Positions 31,548 through 40,092 of a DNA stretch of 64,000 bases are shown here, one piece after another. Within the stretch, counting starts at the first letter, position 1. Each line of letters begins with the position of its first letter. Source of the DNA: Collinsella sp. AF20-14LB (lineage in GTDB: Bacteria; Actinomycetota; Coriobacteriia; Coriobacteriales; Coriobacteriaceae); the NCBI RefSeq assembly GCF_003459505.1, contig NZ_QRWD01000008.1, forward strand, positions 68,040-132,039. Direction: 5' to 3'. Made by a program: the position numbers and the translations under genes. The notes beneath the pieces were generated by a model. It searched no databases. It was not told the origin of the DNA and saw only the letters and a list, made by a program, of their open reading frames with translations.

Positions 31548-32170
31548 AGACCGAGAGCCTCTTTGACGTCCCCGTATACGGTCTCGCGAGCCTGGTCACC
31601 GTTGACCGACTTGAGCAGACCCTGGCCACGATAGTAATCGACGAGCGGGCTCGTGGACTTCTCGTAGACGTCGAGACGGTTCTTGATGGTCTCGGGCTTG
31701 TCGTCGTCGCGCTGATACATCTCGCCGGCGCACTTGGGGCAGGTAGCATCGGCAGCGGTGCCGGTGTAACCGCAGGCGCGGCAGGTGCGACGCGAAGACA
31801 GACGGTCGATGATGACCTCGGGGGCCACGTCGACCAGAAGGGCGCAGTCGATCTCGCGACCCATGGCGGAGAGCTCGGAATCGAGCGTCACAGCCTGGGC
31901 AGTGTTGCGCGGGAAACCGTCGAGGATGAAGCCCTGCTGGGCGTCATCGGCGGCAAGGCGCTCCTTGACAAGGTCGATCACGAGCTGGTCGGGAACGAGC
32001 TCGCCGGCGTCCATGTACTTCTTAGCCTGAATACCAAGCTCGGTGCCACCCTTGACGGCAGCACGCAGCAGGTCGCCCGTGGAAATGTGAGCGACGCCAA
32101 ACTCGGCGACGAGCTCCTGTGCAACGGTGCCCTTGCCGGCACCCGGAGCTCCGAGCAATACGAGGTTCAT
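31544..32170 (-). CDS. adk: Adenylate kinase (zinc-LID form)
   Basis: It interconverts AMP and ATP with two ADP. The 208-residue protein has the P-loop GAPGAGKGT (residues 7-15), the FILDGFPRN AMP-binding block (about 82-90) and a LID with four cysteines (CRACGYTG and CPKCAGE, about 127-150) that binds zinc, as in Gram-positive enzymes. The ATG at 32168-32170 is chosen because GGAGG stands 7 bases upstream, two codons inside the longest open frame. It overlaps map by four bases. Confidence 0.96.
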   Translation of the reverse strand: MNLVLLGAPGAGKGTVAQELVAEFGVAHISTGDLLRAAVKGGTELGIQAKKYMDAGELVPDQLVIDLVKERLAADDAQQGFILDGFPRNTAQAVTLDSELSAMGREIDCALLVDVAPEVIIDRLSSRRTCRACGYTGTAADATCPKCAGEMYQRDDDKPETIKNRLDVYEKSTSPLVDYYRGQGLLKSVNGDQARETVYGDVKEALGL

Positions 32171-32188
32171 GAGCAATCCTCCTCTAGC

Positions 32189-33475
32189 CTATTTAAAGAA
32201 TCCATCGTAATCATACATCTTGATCTGGCCTTCGAGCTTGTCGACCGTGTCGAGCACGACGCCGACCATGATGAGGATGGACGTGCCGCCAAATGCCTGG
32301 ATCAGATGGTTACCCGTGAAGGAGAAGATGATCGAAGGCACGATGGCGATGAGCGCCAAAAAGACAGCGCTGGGAAGCGTGATCTTGTTGAGCGCGTTCT
32401 TGATGTAGGCCGCGGTAGCCCTACCCGGACGCACGCCCGGAATAAAGCCGCCCTGCTTCTTAAGGTTGTCGGCCGTGTCATCGGGGTTGAACACCATGGA
32501 GGTGTAGAAGTACGCGAAGAACACGATGAGGACAACATTAAGCACCCAGTTGAGCCAACCAGTTGAAAGCGCAGAGGCAACTGCCTGGATCCAGCCGATG
32601 CCGGGGAAGAACACGGCAATCTGAGCCGGGAAGTACAGCAGCGCCGAAGCGAAGATGATCGGCACGACGCCCGCGGTGTTGACCTTGATGGGCAGGTAGG
32701 TGGTCTGGCCACCCATCATGCGACGGCCAACAACGCGCTTGGCATAGGAGACCGGGATGCGGCGCTGGCCGCGCTCAAGGAAAACGATCAGCGGAATAAC
32801 CAGCAGGATGATGGCGCAGATGATCACCATGGTGATGATGCCACCGGCATTGCCCTCGGTGCTGGAGAAGATAGCCTGCGGCAGACCGGCCATGATGTTC
32901 GCAAAGATGATCAGCGACATGCCATTGCCGATACCACGCTGGGTGATGAGCTCACCAATCCACATGATCAGCATGGCACCCGCGGTGAGCGTGCCGACGA
33001 CCATGAGGTCGAAGATGATCTCGGGAGCGCCGGCGCCGTTGAAGCTAATGCCGAAGCTCTTAAAGAGGAAGAGGTAACCCACGGAGTTGAGGATGGCCAG
33101 AGCCAAGGTGAGGTAACGCGAATACTGCGTAATCTTGGTCTGACCGACCTCGCCCTCGCGGGCAAGCTCGTGCAGGGAAGGCACGACGGCCTGGAGCATC
33201 TGGAGGATGATCGAGCTGGTGATGTAAGGCATGATGCCCAGCGAAAACACCGACACATAGCTCAACGCGCCGCCAGAGAAAAGATTCAGGAGGGCCATAG
33301 CACCTGCGGCGACCGAATTGTTATCGGTCGAGAAAAGGCCCAGCATCCCCTGGAAGGGAATGCCGGGCACAGGAACGTGCGCACCAATGCGGTACACGAC
33401 GAGCATAGCTATGGTAAAAAGAATCTTTTCGCGCAATTCTTTGATGCGGAAAGCATTCTTAAGACCATTTAGCAC
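32189..33475 (-). CDS. secY: Protein translocase subunit SecY
   Basis: SecY is the channel of the Sec translocon. This 428-residue membrane protein has ten hydrophobic helices, the plug region after [15 protein letters not shown], the lateral-gate helix around [20 protein letters not shown] and the cytoplasmic loop ending [14 protein letters not shown]. The start is a GTG inside the end of rplO (7-base overlap), so translation is coupled to L15. AAAGG lies at suitable distance. Confidence 0.96.
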   Translation of the reverse strand: MLNGLKNAFRIKELREKILFTIAMLVVYRIGAHVPVPGIPFQGMLGLFSTDNNSVAAGAMALLNLFSGGALSYVSVFSLGIMPYITSSIILQMLQAVVPSLHELAREGEVGQTKITQYSRYLTLALAILNSVGYLFLFKSFGISFNGAGAPEIIFDLMVVGTLTAGAMLIMWIGELITQRGIGNGMSLIIFANIMAGLPQAIFSSTEGNAGGIITMVIICAIILLVIPLIVFLERGQRRIPVSYAKRVVGRRMMGGQTTYLPIKVNTAGVVPIIFASALLYFPAQIAVFFPGIGWIQAVASALSTGWLNWVLNVVLIVFFAYFYTSMVFNPDDTADNLKKQGGFIPGVRPGRATAAYIKNALNKITLPSAVFLALIAIVPSIIFSFTGNHLIQAFGGTSILIMVGVVLDTVDKLEGQIKMYDYDGFFK

Positions 33476-33918
33476 GGCAGCTCGACCTTTCCGCCAGCGG
33501 CCTCGATCTTGGCCTGCGCAGAAGCGCTGACCTTGTCGACCTTGACCGTGAACTTCTTGGTGAGCTCACCATTGCCGAGCACCTTGACGGGCTCGAACTC
33601 GCTCTTGGTGATGCGAGCGGCCTTAAGAGCGGCACCGTCGATCACAGCGCCGTCCTCGAACTTACGCTCGAGACGCTCAACGTTAACAGCGGTGTACTCG
33701 ATACGACGGGGGTTGCGGAAGCCCGGAAGCTTGGGCAGGCGCATAGCCAGCGGAGTCTGGCCACCCTCGAAGCCGGCACCCTTGGTGCCGCCAGAGCGAG
33801 AGCCCTGGCCCTTCTGACCGCGGCCAGAAGTGGTGCCGTGACCCGAAGAATTGCCACGGCCGACGCGCTTGCGGTTCTTGGTGGAACCGGGCGCGGGAGT
33901 AAGATCGTGAAGCTGCAT
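33469..33918 (-). CDS. rplO: 50S ribosomal protein L15
   Basis: L15 binds 23S rRNA late in assembly. This 149-residue protein begins [20 protein letters not shown], continues with the Gly-rich basic arm [14 protein letters not shown] and ends with the globular domain containing [20 protein letters not shown]. Its stop overlaps the secY start. Confidence 0.97.
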   Translation of the reverse strand: MQLHDLTPAPGSTKNRKRVGRGNSSGHGTTSGRGQKGQGSRSGGTKGAGFEGGQTPLAMRLPKLPGFRNPRRIEYTAVNVERLERKFEDGAVIDGAALKAARITKSEFEPVKVLGNGELTKKFTVKVDKVSASAQAKIEAAGGKVELPC

Positions 33919-33921
33919 TTG

Positions 33922-34104
33922 CTACTCCTCTACAATCTCGACAAGGTGCTTGACCTTGAAGATCATGCCGCGGACGGACTCGTTGTCAGCAATCTCGCGA
34001 ACCTCGCGGATCCTGTGGAGACCGAGGGCACGGACAGTACGGACCTGGTCCTGCTTGCAACCGTTGGTGCTGCGGACCTGCTTGATCTTGATGGTGTCAG
34101 CCAT
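33922..34104 (-). CDS. rpmD: 50S ribosomal protein L30
   Basis: This 60-residue protein begins MADTIKIKQVRSTNGCKQDQ and has the family core VRTVRALGLHRIREVREIAD. It is of normal size for bacterial L30 and is packed between rpsE (2-base gap) and rplO (3-base gap). Confidence 0.96.
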   Translation of the reverse strand: MADTIKIKQVRSTNGCKQDQVRTVRALGLHRIREVREIADNESVRGMIFKVKHLVEIVEE

Positions 34105-34106
34105 GC

Positions 34107-34631
34107 TTAGTTCTCCTTACCGACGAACATCTCGGAGACCGTCAGGCCACGGCGAGCCGCGACGTCCTCAGGGCTGGAGAGCTCCTTGAGGCCCTCGACG
34201 GCAGCCTTGATGATGTTGAGGCCGTTGTCGGTACCGAGGGACTTGGACAGGACGTTCTTGATGCCAGCAAGCTCGAAGAGGGGACGCACAGCGCCGCCGG
34301 CGATAACGCCGGTACCCTCGACAGCGGGCTTGATGATGATGCGGCCGGCACCAAAGTGGCCGAGAACCTCGTGCGGGATGGTGCCCTGCTCGGTCACCGG
34401 CACGTGGAACATGTTCTTCTTGGCATCGAGAGACGCCTTGGAGATGGCCAGGGGCACCTCAGCGGACTTGCCCATGCCAACGCCGACGTTGCCCTTGCCG
34501 TCGCCAACGACGACGAGAGCGACGAGGCTCATGCGACGACCACCCTTGACGGTCTTCGACACGCGGTTGATGTAAACGACGCGCTCCTCGAACTCGGAGG
34601 CCTCGCGCTGCTGCTTCTGATTACGAGCCAT
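34107..34631 (-). CDS. rpsE: 30S ribosomal protein S5
   Basis: S5 helps decoding accuracy and mRNA unwinding. The 174-residue protein has the N-terminal dsRBD-like domain ([40 protein letters not shown]) and the C-terminal domain ([20 protein letters not shown]). The residues linked to spectinomycin resistance lie in the loop around TVKGGRRMS, which looks normal. Confidence 0.97.
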   Translation of the reverse strand: MARNQKQQREASEFEERVVYINRVSKTVKGGRRMSLVALVVVGDGKGNVGVGMGKSAEVPLAISKASLDAKKNMFHVPVTEQGTIPHEVLGHFGAGRIIIKPAVEGTGVIAGGAVRPLFELAGIKNVLSKSLGTDNGLNIIKAAVEGLKELSSPEDVAARRGLTVSEMFVGKEN

Positions 34632-34645
34632 GTGCTACATACCTC

Positions 34646-35014
34646 CTAGAACTCGAGACCGGCGGCACGAGCACCGTCGGCGAGGGCCTTGACGCGGCCA
34701 TGGTAGATACGGCCACCGCGATCGAAGGCGACCTTGGTGATGCCGGCCTCGATGGCACGCTTGCCAACGAGCTGACCGACCTTCTCCGCAGCCTCCTTGT
34801 TCGAGGTGTGGGTGCCCTTGAACTCGGCCTCGAGGGTCGAGGCAGAGACAAGCGTCAGGCTGGAGCCCTTGCTGTCGTCGATGATCTGGGCATAGATGTT
34901 GGCGTTAGTACGGGTCACGCGAAGACGCGGACGCTCGGAGGTACCCGAGACCTTGCCGCGAACACGACGCTGACGACGCTTGAGGCCTTCCAGCTTCGCC
35001 TTATGCTTGTTCAT
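34646..35014 (-). CDS. rplR: 50S ribosomal protein L18
   Basis: L18 binds 5S rRNA with L5 and L25. This 122-residue protein has the basic N-terminus [20 protein letters not shown], the strand [18 protein letters not shown] and the C-terminal [20 protein letters not shown]. Confidence 0.97.
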   Translation of the reverse strand: MNKHKAKLEGLKRRQRRVRGKVSGTSERPRLRVTRTNANIYAQIIDDSKGSSLTLVSASTLEAEFKGTHTSNKEAAEKVGQLVGKRAIEAGITKVAFDRGGRIYHGRVKALADGARAAGLEF

Positions 35015-35089
35015 ACGTAAACTCCTAAAAAGGTTGATCTTGCCAGCACCTGACGGGGTGCTGGTCTTATGCGAGTGAGTCGGTTACGA

Positions 35090-35626
35090 CTACTTGGCGG
35101 CCTTACCCAGCTTGCGGCGGATGTGCTCGCCAACGTAGTGGATACCCTTGCCCTTGTAAGGCTCGGGAGGACGATGGCCGCGGATCTCAGCGGCGATCTG
35201 ACCGACCTGCTGCTTGTTGATACCCTTGACGTTCACGTGGGTGTTGTCGGGAACCTCGAAGGTGATGCCCTCGGGAGCCTCGACGATCACGGGGTGCGAG
35301 AAGCCCAGGGAGAACTCGAGGTTCTTGCCCTTCTGCTGCACGCGGTAACCGACGCCGGCGAGCTCGAGCTTCTTCTCGAAGCCCTCGGAAACGCCAACAA
35401 CCATGTTGTGGATGAGGGCGCGGGTGAGGCCGTGACGGGCACGGGTCTCACGCTCGTCGTCGGGACGGGAAACGGTGAGGACGTTGTCCTCGACGTTGAT
35501 AGCGAGCTTCTCAAAGACATCGAGCTCGAGCTGGCCCTTGGGGCCCTTGACGACAACGTTGTTGCCGTTGACTGCCACTTCGACTCCGGCGGGAATCTGG
35601 ACAGGCTTATTACCGATACGAGACAC
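35090..35626 (-). CDS. rplF: 50S ribosomal protein L6
   Basis: L6 lies near the factor-binding site of the large subunit. The 178-residue protein begins [20 protein letters not shown], shows two repeats of the L6 fold and ends with the conserved [20 protein letters not shown] block. Confidence 0.97.
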   Translation of the reverse strand: MSRIGNKPVQIPAGVEVAVNGNNVVVKGPKGQLELDVFEKLAINVEDNVLTVSRPDDERETRARHGLTRALIHNMVVGVSEGFEKKLELAGVGYRVQQKGKNLEFSLGFSHPVIVEAPEGITFEVPDNTHVNVKGINKQQVGQIAAEIRGHRPPEPYKGKGIHYVGEHIRRKLGKAAK

Positions 35627-35659
35627 GGTGATCTCCTTTCCTTCTACCTACCGAGCGAA

Positions 35660-36058
35660 TTACCAGACGTAAGCGATGATCTCGCCGCCGACGTTGTGCT
35701 TGCGAGCATCGCGGTCGGTCATGACGCCATGGCTGGTGGAAATAATGGCGGTACCAAGGCCACCGCGGACGCGGGGCATGTCGGCAACGCCGGTGTACTT
35801 ACGCAGGCCCGGCTTGGAAATGCGGCGGATGCCGTTGATGACCTTAGCCTTCTTGGGACCATACTTAAGCGTGATGTGCAGAGTCTTCTGGGGAACGGTG
35901 TCCTCGACATCGTAGCCCTCGATGTAGCCCTCCTCGTGCAGAACACGAGCGATCTCGACGAGCTTCTTGCTGCTCGGCATGGAGACCGTGGCCTTGTTCA
36001 CAGAGTTAGCGTTACGGATGCGCGTAAGCATATCTGCGATCGGGTCTGTAAGGTTCAT
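35660..36058 (-). CDS. rpsH: 30S ribosomal protein S8
   Basis: S8 binds the central domain of 16S rRNA and in E. coli represses the spc operon. The 132-residue protein begins [20 protein letters not shown] and ends with the conserved [20 protein letters not shown] block. A gap of about 120 bases separates it from rpsN, with no clear internal promoter. Confidence 0.97.
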   Translation of the reverse strand: MNLTDPIADMLTRIRNANSVNKATVSMPSSKKLVEIARVLHEEGYIEGYDVEDTVPQKTLHITLKYGPKKAKVINGIRRISKPGLRKYTGVADMPRVRGGLGTAIISTSHGVMTDRDARKHNVGGEIIAYVW

Positions 36059-36177
36059 ACAGATTCTCCTTCGTTCTTGATGAACACGTGCTCTTGGTTC
36101 TTCGCCGCCCTTAACGGCAAAGCCTAACTAGCGCGTTTTCCCTGTTCCAAACGGATGCTTGAAACGCTGGTAGTGAC

Positions 36178-36363
36178 TTACCAGCTGGCCTTCTTAACGC
36201 CGGGAAGCTCGCCCTTGAGTGCAAGCTCGCGGAAGCAGACACGGCACAGGCCGAACTTGCGGTACACAGAGTGCGGACGGCCGCAGCGCTGGCAGCGCGT
36301 GTACTCACGAGTAGAGAACTTCTGCTTGCGATTGCACTTGACGATCATCGATGTCTTAGCCAC
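36178..36363 (-). CDS. rpsN: 30S ribosomal protein S14, zinc-binding (type Z)
   Basis: This 61-residue S14 is the short zinc form: [20 protein letters not shown], then [11 protein letters not shown] and [12 protein letters not shown], giving the four zinc-binding cysteines (CxxC and CxxC). The zinc-free paralogue used under zinc starvation would be longer. It lies between rplE and rpsH as usual. Confidence 0.97.
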   Translation of the reverse strand: MAKTSMIVKCNRKQKFSTREYTRCQRCGRPHSVYRKFGLCRVCFRELALKGELPGVKKASW

Positions 36364-36442
36364 TTATATCCTCCTCACATAGAGTATTGTTCGCCCCAAA
36401 CGCCGCCCCCTTGTGGGAACGGCGCTTATAGGGCAGGTGAAC

Positions 36443-37000
36443 CTATTTCTTGAACGGGAAACCGAAGGCGTCCAGAAGGGCCTTGGCCTCCTCATCGGTG
36501 TTGGCGGTGGTCACGAAAGTGATGTCCATACCACGCTGGTGATCGACGGAATCGAAGTCGATCTCGGGGAAGATGAGCTGCTCGGTGACGCCCATGGAGA
36601 AGTTACCACGGCCGTCGAAGCTCTTGGCGGAGATGCCGCGGAAGTCGCGGATACGGGGGATCGCGACGGAGGTCAGACGATCGAAGAACTCCCACATACG
36701 GTCGCCACGCAGGGTAACCTTGCAGCCGATCGGCATACCAGCGCGCAGGCGGAAGGTAGCGATGGACTTGCGGGCACGGGTGATCATCGGCTGCTGGCCG
36801 GTGATGGCGCGCAGGTCGCGCACGGCACCGTCGATGGCCTTGGAATCGGTAGCGGCCTCGCCGACACCCATGTTCACGACGATCTTCTCAAACTTGGGGA
36901 TCATCATGACGTTCTCGTACTGGAACTTGTCCTGAAGCTGCTGCTTGACCTCGTTGTTGTACTTGGTCTTCAGACGCGGCACATACTTCTCTTCTGCCAT
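36443..37000 (-). CDS. rplE: 50S ribosomal protein L5
   Basis: L5 binds 5S rRNA and the P-site tRNA. The 185-residue protein shows [20 protein letters not shown] (about residues 36-55), the [20 protein letters not shown] block and the C-terminal [20 protein letters not shown]. Usually rplN and rplX lie just upstream in the same operon; here the 325 bases upstream hold neither, and xdhC follows. rplE is thus the first gene of the operon in this genome. Confidence 0.97.
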   Translation of the reverse strand: MAEEKYVPRLKTKYNNEVKQQLQDKFQYENVMMIPKFEKIVVNMGVGEAATDSKAIDGAVRDLRAITGQQPMITRARKSIATFRLRAGMPIGCKVTLRGDRMWEFFDRLTSVAIPRIRDFRGISAKSFDGRGNFSMGVTEQLIFPEIDFDSVDHQRGMDITFVTTANTDEEAKALLDAFGFPFKK

Positions 37001-37137
37001 TGTTCACTCCTTCTTGGGGTTTTAAGCACGGGGCGTGGCCACGGTGGGTTGTCCTCGTGCCTCCTGACTGCATCCGTGCCGCTCATGGCATTTTGCGGTT
37101 TGGACTCGACGCAGCAGGAGCCGACAAAACAATCGGT

Positions 37138-37166
37138 ACTATACGCGCATCGGGAGCGTATTTCCA
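37138..37166 (-). promoter_or_regulatory. Candidate promoter of the rplE-headed ribosomal operon
   Basis: On the minus strand TGGAAA (37161-37166) and TATAGT (37138-37143) are separated by 17 bases, agreeing with TTGACA/TATAAT at 4 and 5 of 6 positions. Transcription would start near 37131, giving a leader of about 130 bases before rplE. It is the best match in the gap. Confidence 0.45.
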
Positions 37167-37241
37167 GAAAAACCTCGTCTGCCTGCACAACTCCACAACT
37201 CCCCCGCACATATCGATCCCTAGGGGACGGAGGAAAATGGC

Positions 37242-37308
37242 AGTTGCGGTGAAATAGGGACCGTTTGACGGCTTAACAGGCTTAAACAGTCCGCATTTCA
37301 CCGCAACT
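37242..37308. repeat. Nested palindrome downstream of xdhC
   Basis: AGTTGCGGTGAAAT (37242-37255) and its exact complement (37295-37308) form a 14-bp outer stem. Inside, GGACCGTTT and AAACAGTCC can pair with one wobble. It lies after the xdhC stop and before the ribosomal operon promoter, with no U-tract. Confidence 0.75.
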
Positions 37309-37325
37309 CATATATGGGGATGCGA

Positions 37326-38369
37326 TTAGCGCTTGCGGGGGACGAGCTTGGTGCGGCGCAGGTGAATCATCTCGGCAGCGATGGAGATGGCGATCTCCTC
37401 GGGGTCCTCGGCCTCGATGGCGACACCGATCGGCAGGTGCAGTCCGTCAATCTGCTCCTGCGTAAAGCCCTCCTGCTCCAGGCGGGCGCGCACAAAGGCC
37501 GTCTTGCGGCGCGAACCCAGGCAACCCAGATAGGTAGGCTTGGCACGCATGGCCTGAATCACCACGTCGATATCGGACTTGTGACCTGCTGTGGCGACGA
37601 CCACTAGGTCACGCGGGCCGATGGGGCACTGCTTGCTCAGGTTCTTGTAGTCGACCAGACGACGGTCGTAGACACCGGGCACCCATTCGGGCGTCAACGT
37701 GCCCGGGCGATCGTCGCAGGCCACGACGGCAAAGCCCGCCGCCGTGAGCACCCGCGCCGTCGCAGCACCCACGTGTCCGCAGCCAAAGATATAGGTCAGG
37801 CCCTCGGGGCAGAGCGTCTCGATGTGCGCGGGAGGAATCTCAGAGGCGGCGTTGGTGTAGGTGACCCTACTCCCCTCCTCCACCAGCGAAAGCTCGGGGC
37901 AGCCCATTATGGTGCGGCGCGACTCCTCGCCATGGTACTTGGCCACATCGCCCTCGAGCGCGCTCGCGATAAACGGCTCAAAGTCGATGACGAAGTCGCC
38001 GATGCGTCGATACGCCAAGACGTCGGCAATCGACTGGAACAACGGCGCCTGCGATACATCCAGGTGCAGATAGCACAGGCAGATGGCTCCGCCGCAGATC
38101 ATGCCGGTATCGGAGTTCTCGCCGCCCATGGTGTAGCGGACCAGACGCGATTGCCCTGCGCCCAGCAGCTCGCGCGCCTCGTCCAGCGCAAAGAGCTCAA
38201 TCTTGCCGCCGCCGATGGTGCCCGCTTGGCTGCCATCGGCAAAGACGGCCATCCAGGCGCCCACGCCGCGCGGCGATGACCCCGCCGTGCCGGCCACGAC
38301 CACGAGCTCGCACGTCTCGCCAGCACGCAGGGCGGCAAGCGCCGCATTCACCACATCGAGCTTTTCCAT
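37326..38369 (-). CDS. xdhC: XdhC/CoxI-family molybdenum-enzyme maturation factor
   Basis: XdhC proteins bind molybdenum cofactor, promote its sulfuration and insert it into xanthine dehydrogenase. The 347-residue protein has the N-terminal XdhC/CoxI domain (AGTAGSSPRGVGAWMAVFAD, GTIGGGKIE) and a C-terminal Rossmann domain (IFGCGHVGAATARVL, about residue 190; GCLGSRRKTAFVRARL, about 290). It is the partner expected for the XdhD-type enzyme encoded 16 kb away. It lies 10 bases after yqeB and is co-transcribed with it. Confidence 0.9.
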   Translation of the reverse strand: MEKLDVVNAALAALRAGETCELVVVAGTAGSSPRGVGAWMAVFADGSQAGTIGGGKIELFALDEARELLGAGQSRLVRYTMGGENSDTGMICGGAICLCYLHLDVSQAPLFQSIADVLAYRRIGDFVIDFEPFIASALEGDVAKYHGEESRRTIMGCPELSLVEEGSRVTYTNAASEIPPAHIETLCPEGLTYIFGCGHVGAATARVLTAAGFAVVACDDRPGTLTPEWVPGVYDRRLVDYKNLSKQCPIGPRDLVVVATAGHKSDIDVVIQAMRAKPTYLGCLGSRRKTAFVRARLEQEGFTQEQIDGLHLPIGVAIEAEDPEEIAISIAAEMIHLRRTKLVPRKR

Positions 38370-38378
38370 TGCCGCCTT

Positions 38379-39173
38379 CTATCCTCTAAAGACATCGGTG
38401 AGCATAGCGAGTGCCTCGAGCACGCCGCCGCCGACCGACGTCGCCTTGTCCGAAATATAGTTGATATAGCTGGCATCGCCGCGCGGATCGACGTCGGCGC
38501 ATTTAAAGCCCTCAGTCACCTGCACGCCGTTCGCCAAAAGCCCGCGCAGACAGCCATCGATCTGCGTGACCATGGGAGTATCACCCGCATACCCGATCAC
38601 GTCTCCGGCGCTCACGATGTCGCCGATGGTGCGGTCGGACCGAAACATGCCGGCGGCGGGGCTGTGGATAACGCGCTCCTTGCCATAGCCGGCGATCATG
38701 CCCGGCACGCCCGTGTTGGGCTGGGGCGAACCTTGGGTAATGACACGGCCGAGAAAATGCCCGCGCATGGTCTCGACCACGGCGTCGCAGTCAACCGGCG
38801 CGGTAAAGCCCGGCCCCACGGCGATGACGGCAGGCGCCATGTCGCGCGTGGTGCCCAAGTTGCGCTTAGCCAAAATCGCGTCGACCACAGCCGCGGGTTT
38901 CAACTCGCCGAGCATCTTGGCCTGGGGGTCCACTACAACGGCGACGTCTCCAGCCTTGGTAATCGCAAGCGCCTCAGCCGGCGTCTGTGCCAAGCGAGCG
39001 CGAATGCCTTCGACCTCGACCTCGCCCAGGCGAATGACCTCGCAAAAACAGATTGTGCGACGGATGCACGTGGGAACCGCGATATCGGCCATAACGACCG
39101 ACACGCCGGAGCGCACCAAGCGAGCGGCGACGCCCGTGGCGATATCGCCGGCGCCGCGAACATAAACGAGCAT
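38379..39173 (-). CDS. yqeB: Selenium-dependent molybdenum hydroxylase system protein YqeB
   Basis: The 264-residue protein has a nucleotide-binding-like start (MLVYVRGAGDIATGVAARLV), the block IRRTICFCEVIRLGEVEVEG and the GSPQPNTGVPG region typical of the YqeB/EF2563 family. That family is found only with selenium-dependent molybdenum hydroxylases and is thought to help make or insert their labile selenium cofactor. The biochemical step is not known. It is divergent from yqeC (102-base gap) and followed by xdhC. Confidence 0.88.
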   Translation of the reverse strand: MLVYVRGAGDIATGVAARLVRSGVSVVMADIAVPTCIRRTICFCEVIRLGEVEVEGIRARLAQTPAEALAITKAGDVAVVVDPQAKMLGELKPAAVVDAILAKRNLGTTRDMAPAVIAVGPGFTAPVDCDAVVETMRGHFLGRVITQGSPQPNTGVPGMIAGYGKERVIHSPAAGMFRSDRTIGDIVSAGDVIGYAGDTPMVTQIDGCLRGLLANGVQVTEGFKCADVDPRGDASYINYISDKATSVGGGVLEALAMLTDVFRG

Positions 39174-39275
39174 TCCCGGGGCACCTCCCTGTGCTACGGT
39201 TTGAGCAGAGCAAAAGCGGTTCGACCGCTACTCTGATGATTATTTATTATCACAGTATTATACGGCGGTGAACAG

Positions 39276-40013
39276 ATGGAAACGACGAGCGGAAACCTTG
39301 CCTCCGCGCTCAAGATCGAGCCGGGCATTACCGCAATTATCGGCAGTGGCGGTAAGTCGACCTTGCTAAAGACGCTGGGTCTCGAGCTCATGCGCGCTGG
39401 CGGCCGCGTGCTCCTCTGCACCACCACGCACATGTTTCCCGTCGCCGGCGTGCCATGGGACGGGTCGAGCCGTCGCCTGGACGCCGCGCCTTGGAAGCCG
39501 GGGATCCCGCATGTTCCCGGCTGCACCTGCGAGGCATGCGCGGGACTTGTCCGCGGAAGCATCTGCCAGGCGGGTGTTTTGGACCCGGAGACAGGCAAGC
39601 TCTCCGCCCCCGCTGAGCCGCTCGACCAGCTGGCGCAGCGCTTTGACTATGTGTTGGCCGAGGCAGATGGCAGCAAGCGACTCCCGCTCAAGGCGCATGC
39701 CGCCTGGGAGCCGGTAATTCCCGCCGCCACGGCAAACGTTGTCTGGGTCGTCGGCGCCTCGGGGCTGGGCAGGCCCGTCGCCGAGGTTGTCCACCGCCCC
39801 GAGCTCTTCTGCGAGCGCTGCGGCTGCGAGCCTACCGACATCGCCACGCCCGAGCGCGTCGCCCAGGTGCTCAATGCCGAGATGCAGGCGCTGGGACTCA
39901 GCACCGCACGCGTCATGCTCAACCAAGCCGACACGCTTGCCGACCCAACAATGGCAGATCGCTTCGAGGCAGCCCTCAACCGCCCCCTCATCGCCACCAG
40001 CCTCCAGGGGTAG
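39276..40013 (+). CDS. yqeC: Selenium cofactor biosynthesis protein YqeC
   Basis: This 245-residue P-loop protein has IIGSGGKSTLLKTLGLEL (Walker A, about residue 21), the strand TTTHMFPV and the family block VLAEADGSKRLPLKAH (about 127-142). YqeC accompanies YqeB in genomes with selenium-dependent molybdenum hydroxylases and is required for their selenium, probably as a nucleotide-driven enzyme. A TATTAT hexamer about 20 bases upstream may be its -10 box. It converges on hyuA; its stop codon lies inside the first arm of a large palindrome. Confidence 0.88.
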   Translation: METTSGNLASALKIEPGITAIIGSGGKSTLLKTLGLELMRAGGRVLLCTTTHMFPVAGVPWDGSSRRLDAAPWKPGIPHVPGCTCEACAGLVRGSICQAGVLDPETGKLSAPAEPLDQLAQRFDYVLAEADGSKRLPLKAHAAWEPVIPAATANVVWVVGASGLGRPVAEVVHRPELFCERCGCEPTDIATPERVAQVLNAEMQALGLSTARVMLNQADTLADPTMADRFEAALNRPLIATSLQG

Positions 40014-40079
40014 CAAATTTGGGACGGGGCTCTTTTTGCTACCCCGTCCCGAAAAATCATCTCCCAAATTAGCTACCCC
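40007..40079. repeat. Nested palindrome with two exclusive pairings between yqeC and hyuA
   Basis: GGGGTAGCAAATTTGGGA (40007-40024) pairs with 40062-40079 at 17 of 18 positions and encloses a perfect 9-bp stem, GGGACGGGG (40021-40029) with CCCCGTCCC (40042-40050). Its first 11 bases can instead pair perfectly with TTTGCTACCCC (40035-40045). The element lies between convergent genes and overlaps the yqeC stop, so it may work as a two-way terminator. Confidence 0.8.
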
Positions 40080-40092
40080 GGCGGTCTTCCTG

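Larger units (their letters stand above)
37001..37325. other. Intergenic break upstream of rplE, with candidate promoter and palindrome
   Basis: I see no gene, and in particular no trace of rplX or rplN. The stretch holds a candidate minus-strand promoter (37138-37166) and a long imperfect palindrome (37242-37308), both listed separately. Confidence 0.6.

Noticed and set aside
37001..37120. A decayed end of rplX upstream of rplE
   Set aside because: None of the three minus-strand frames shows L24-like residues; the similarity was only a run of basic codons.
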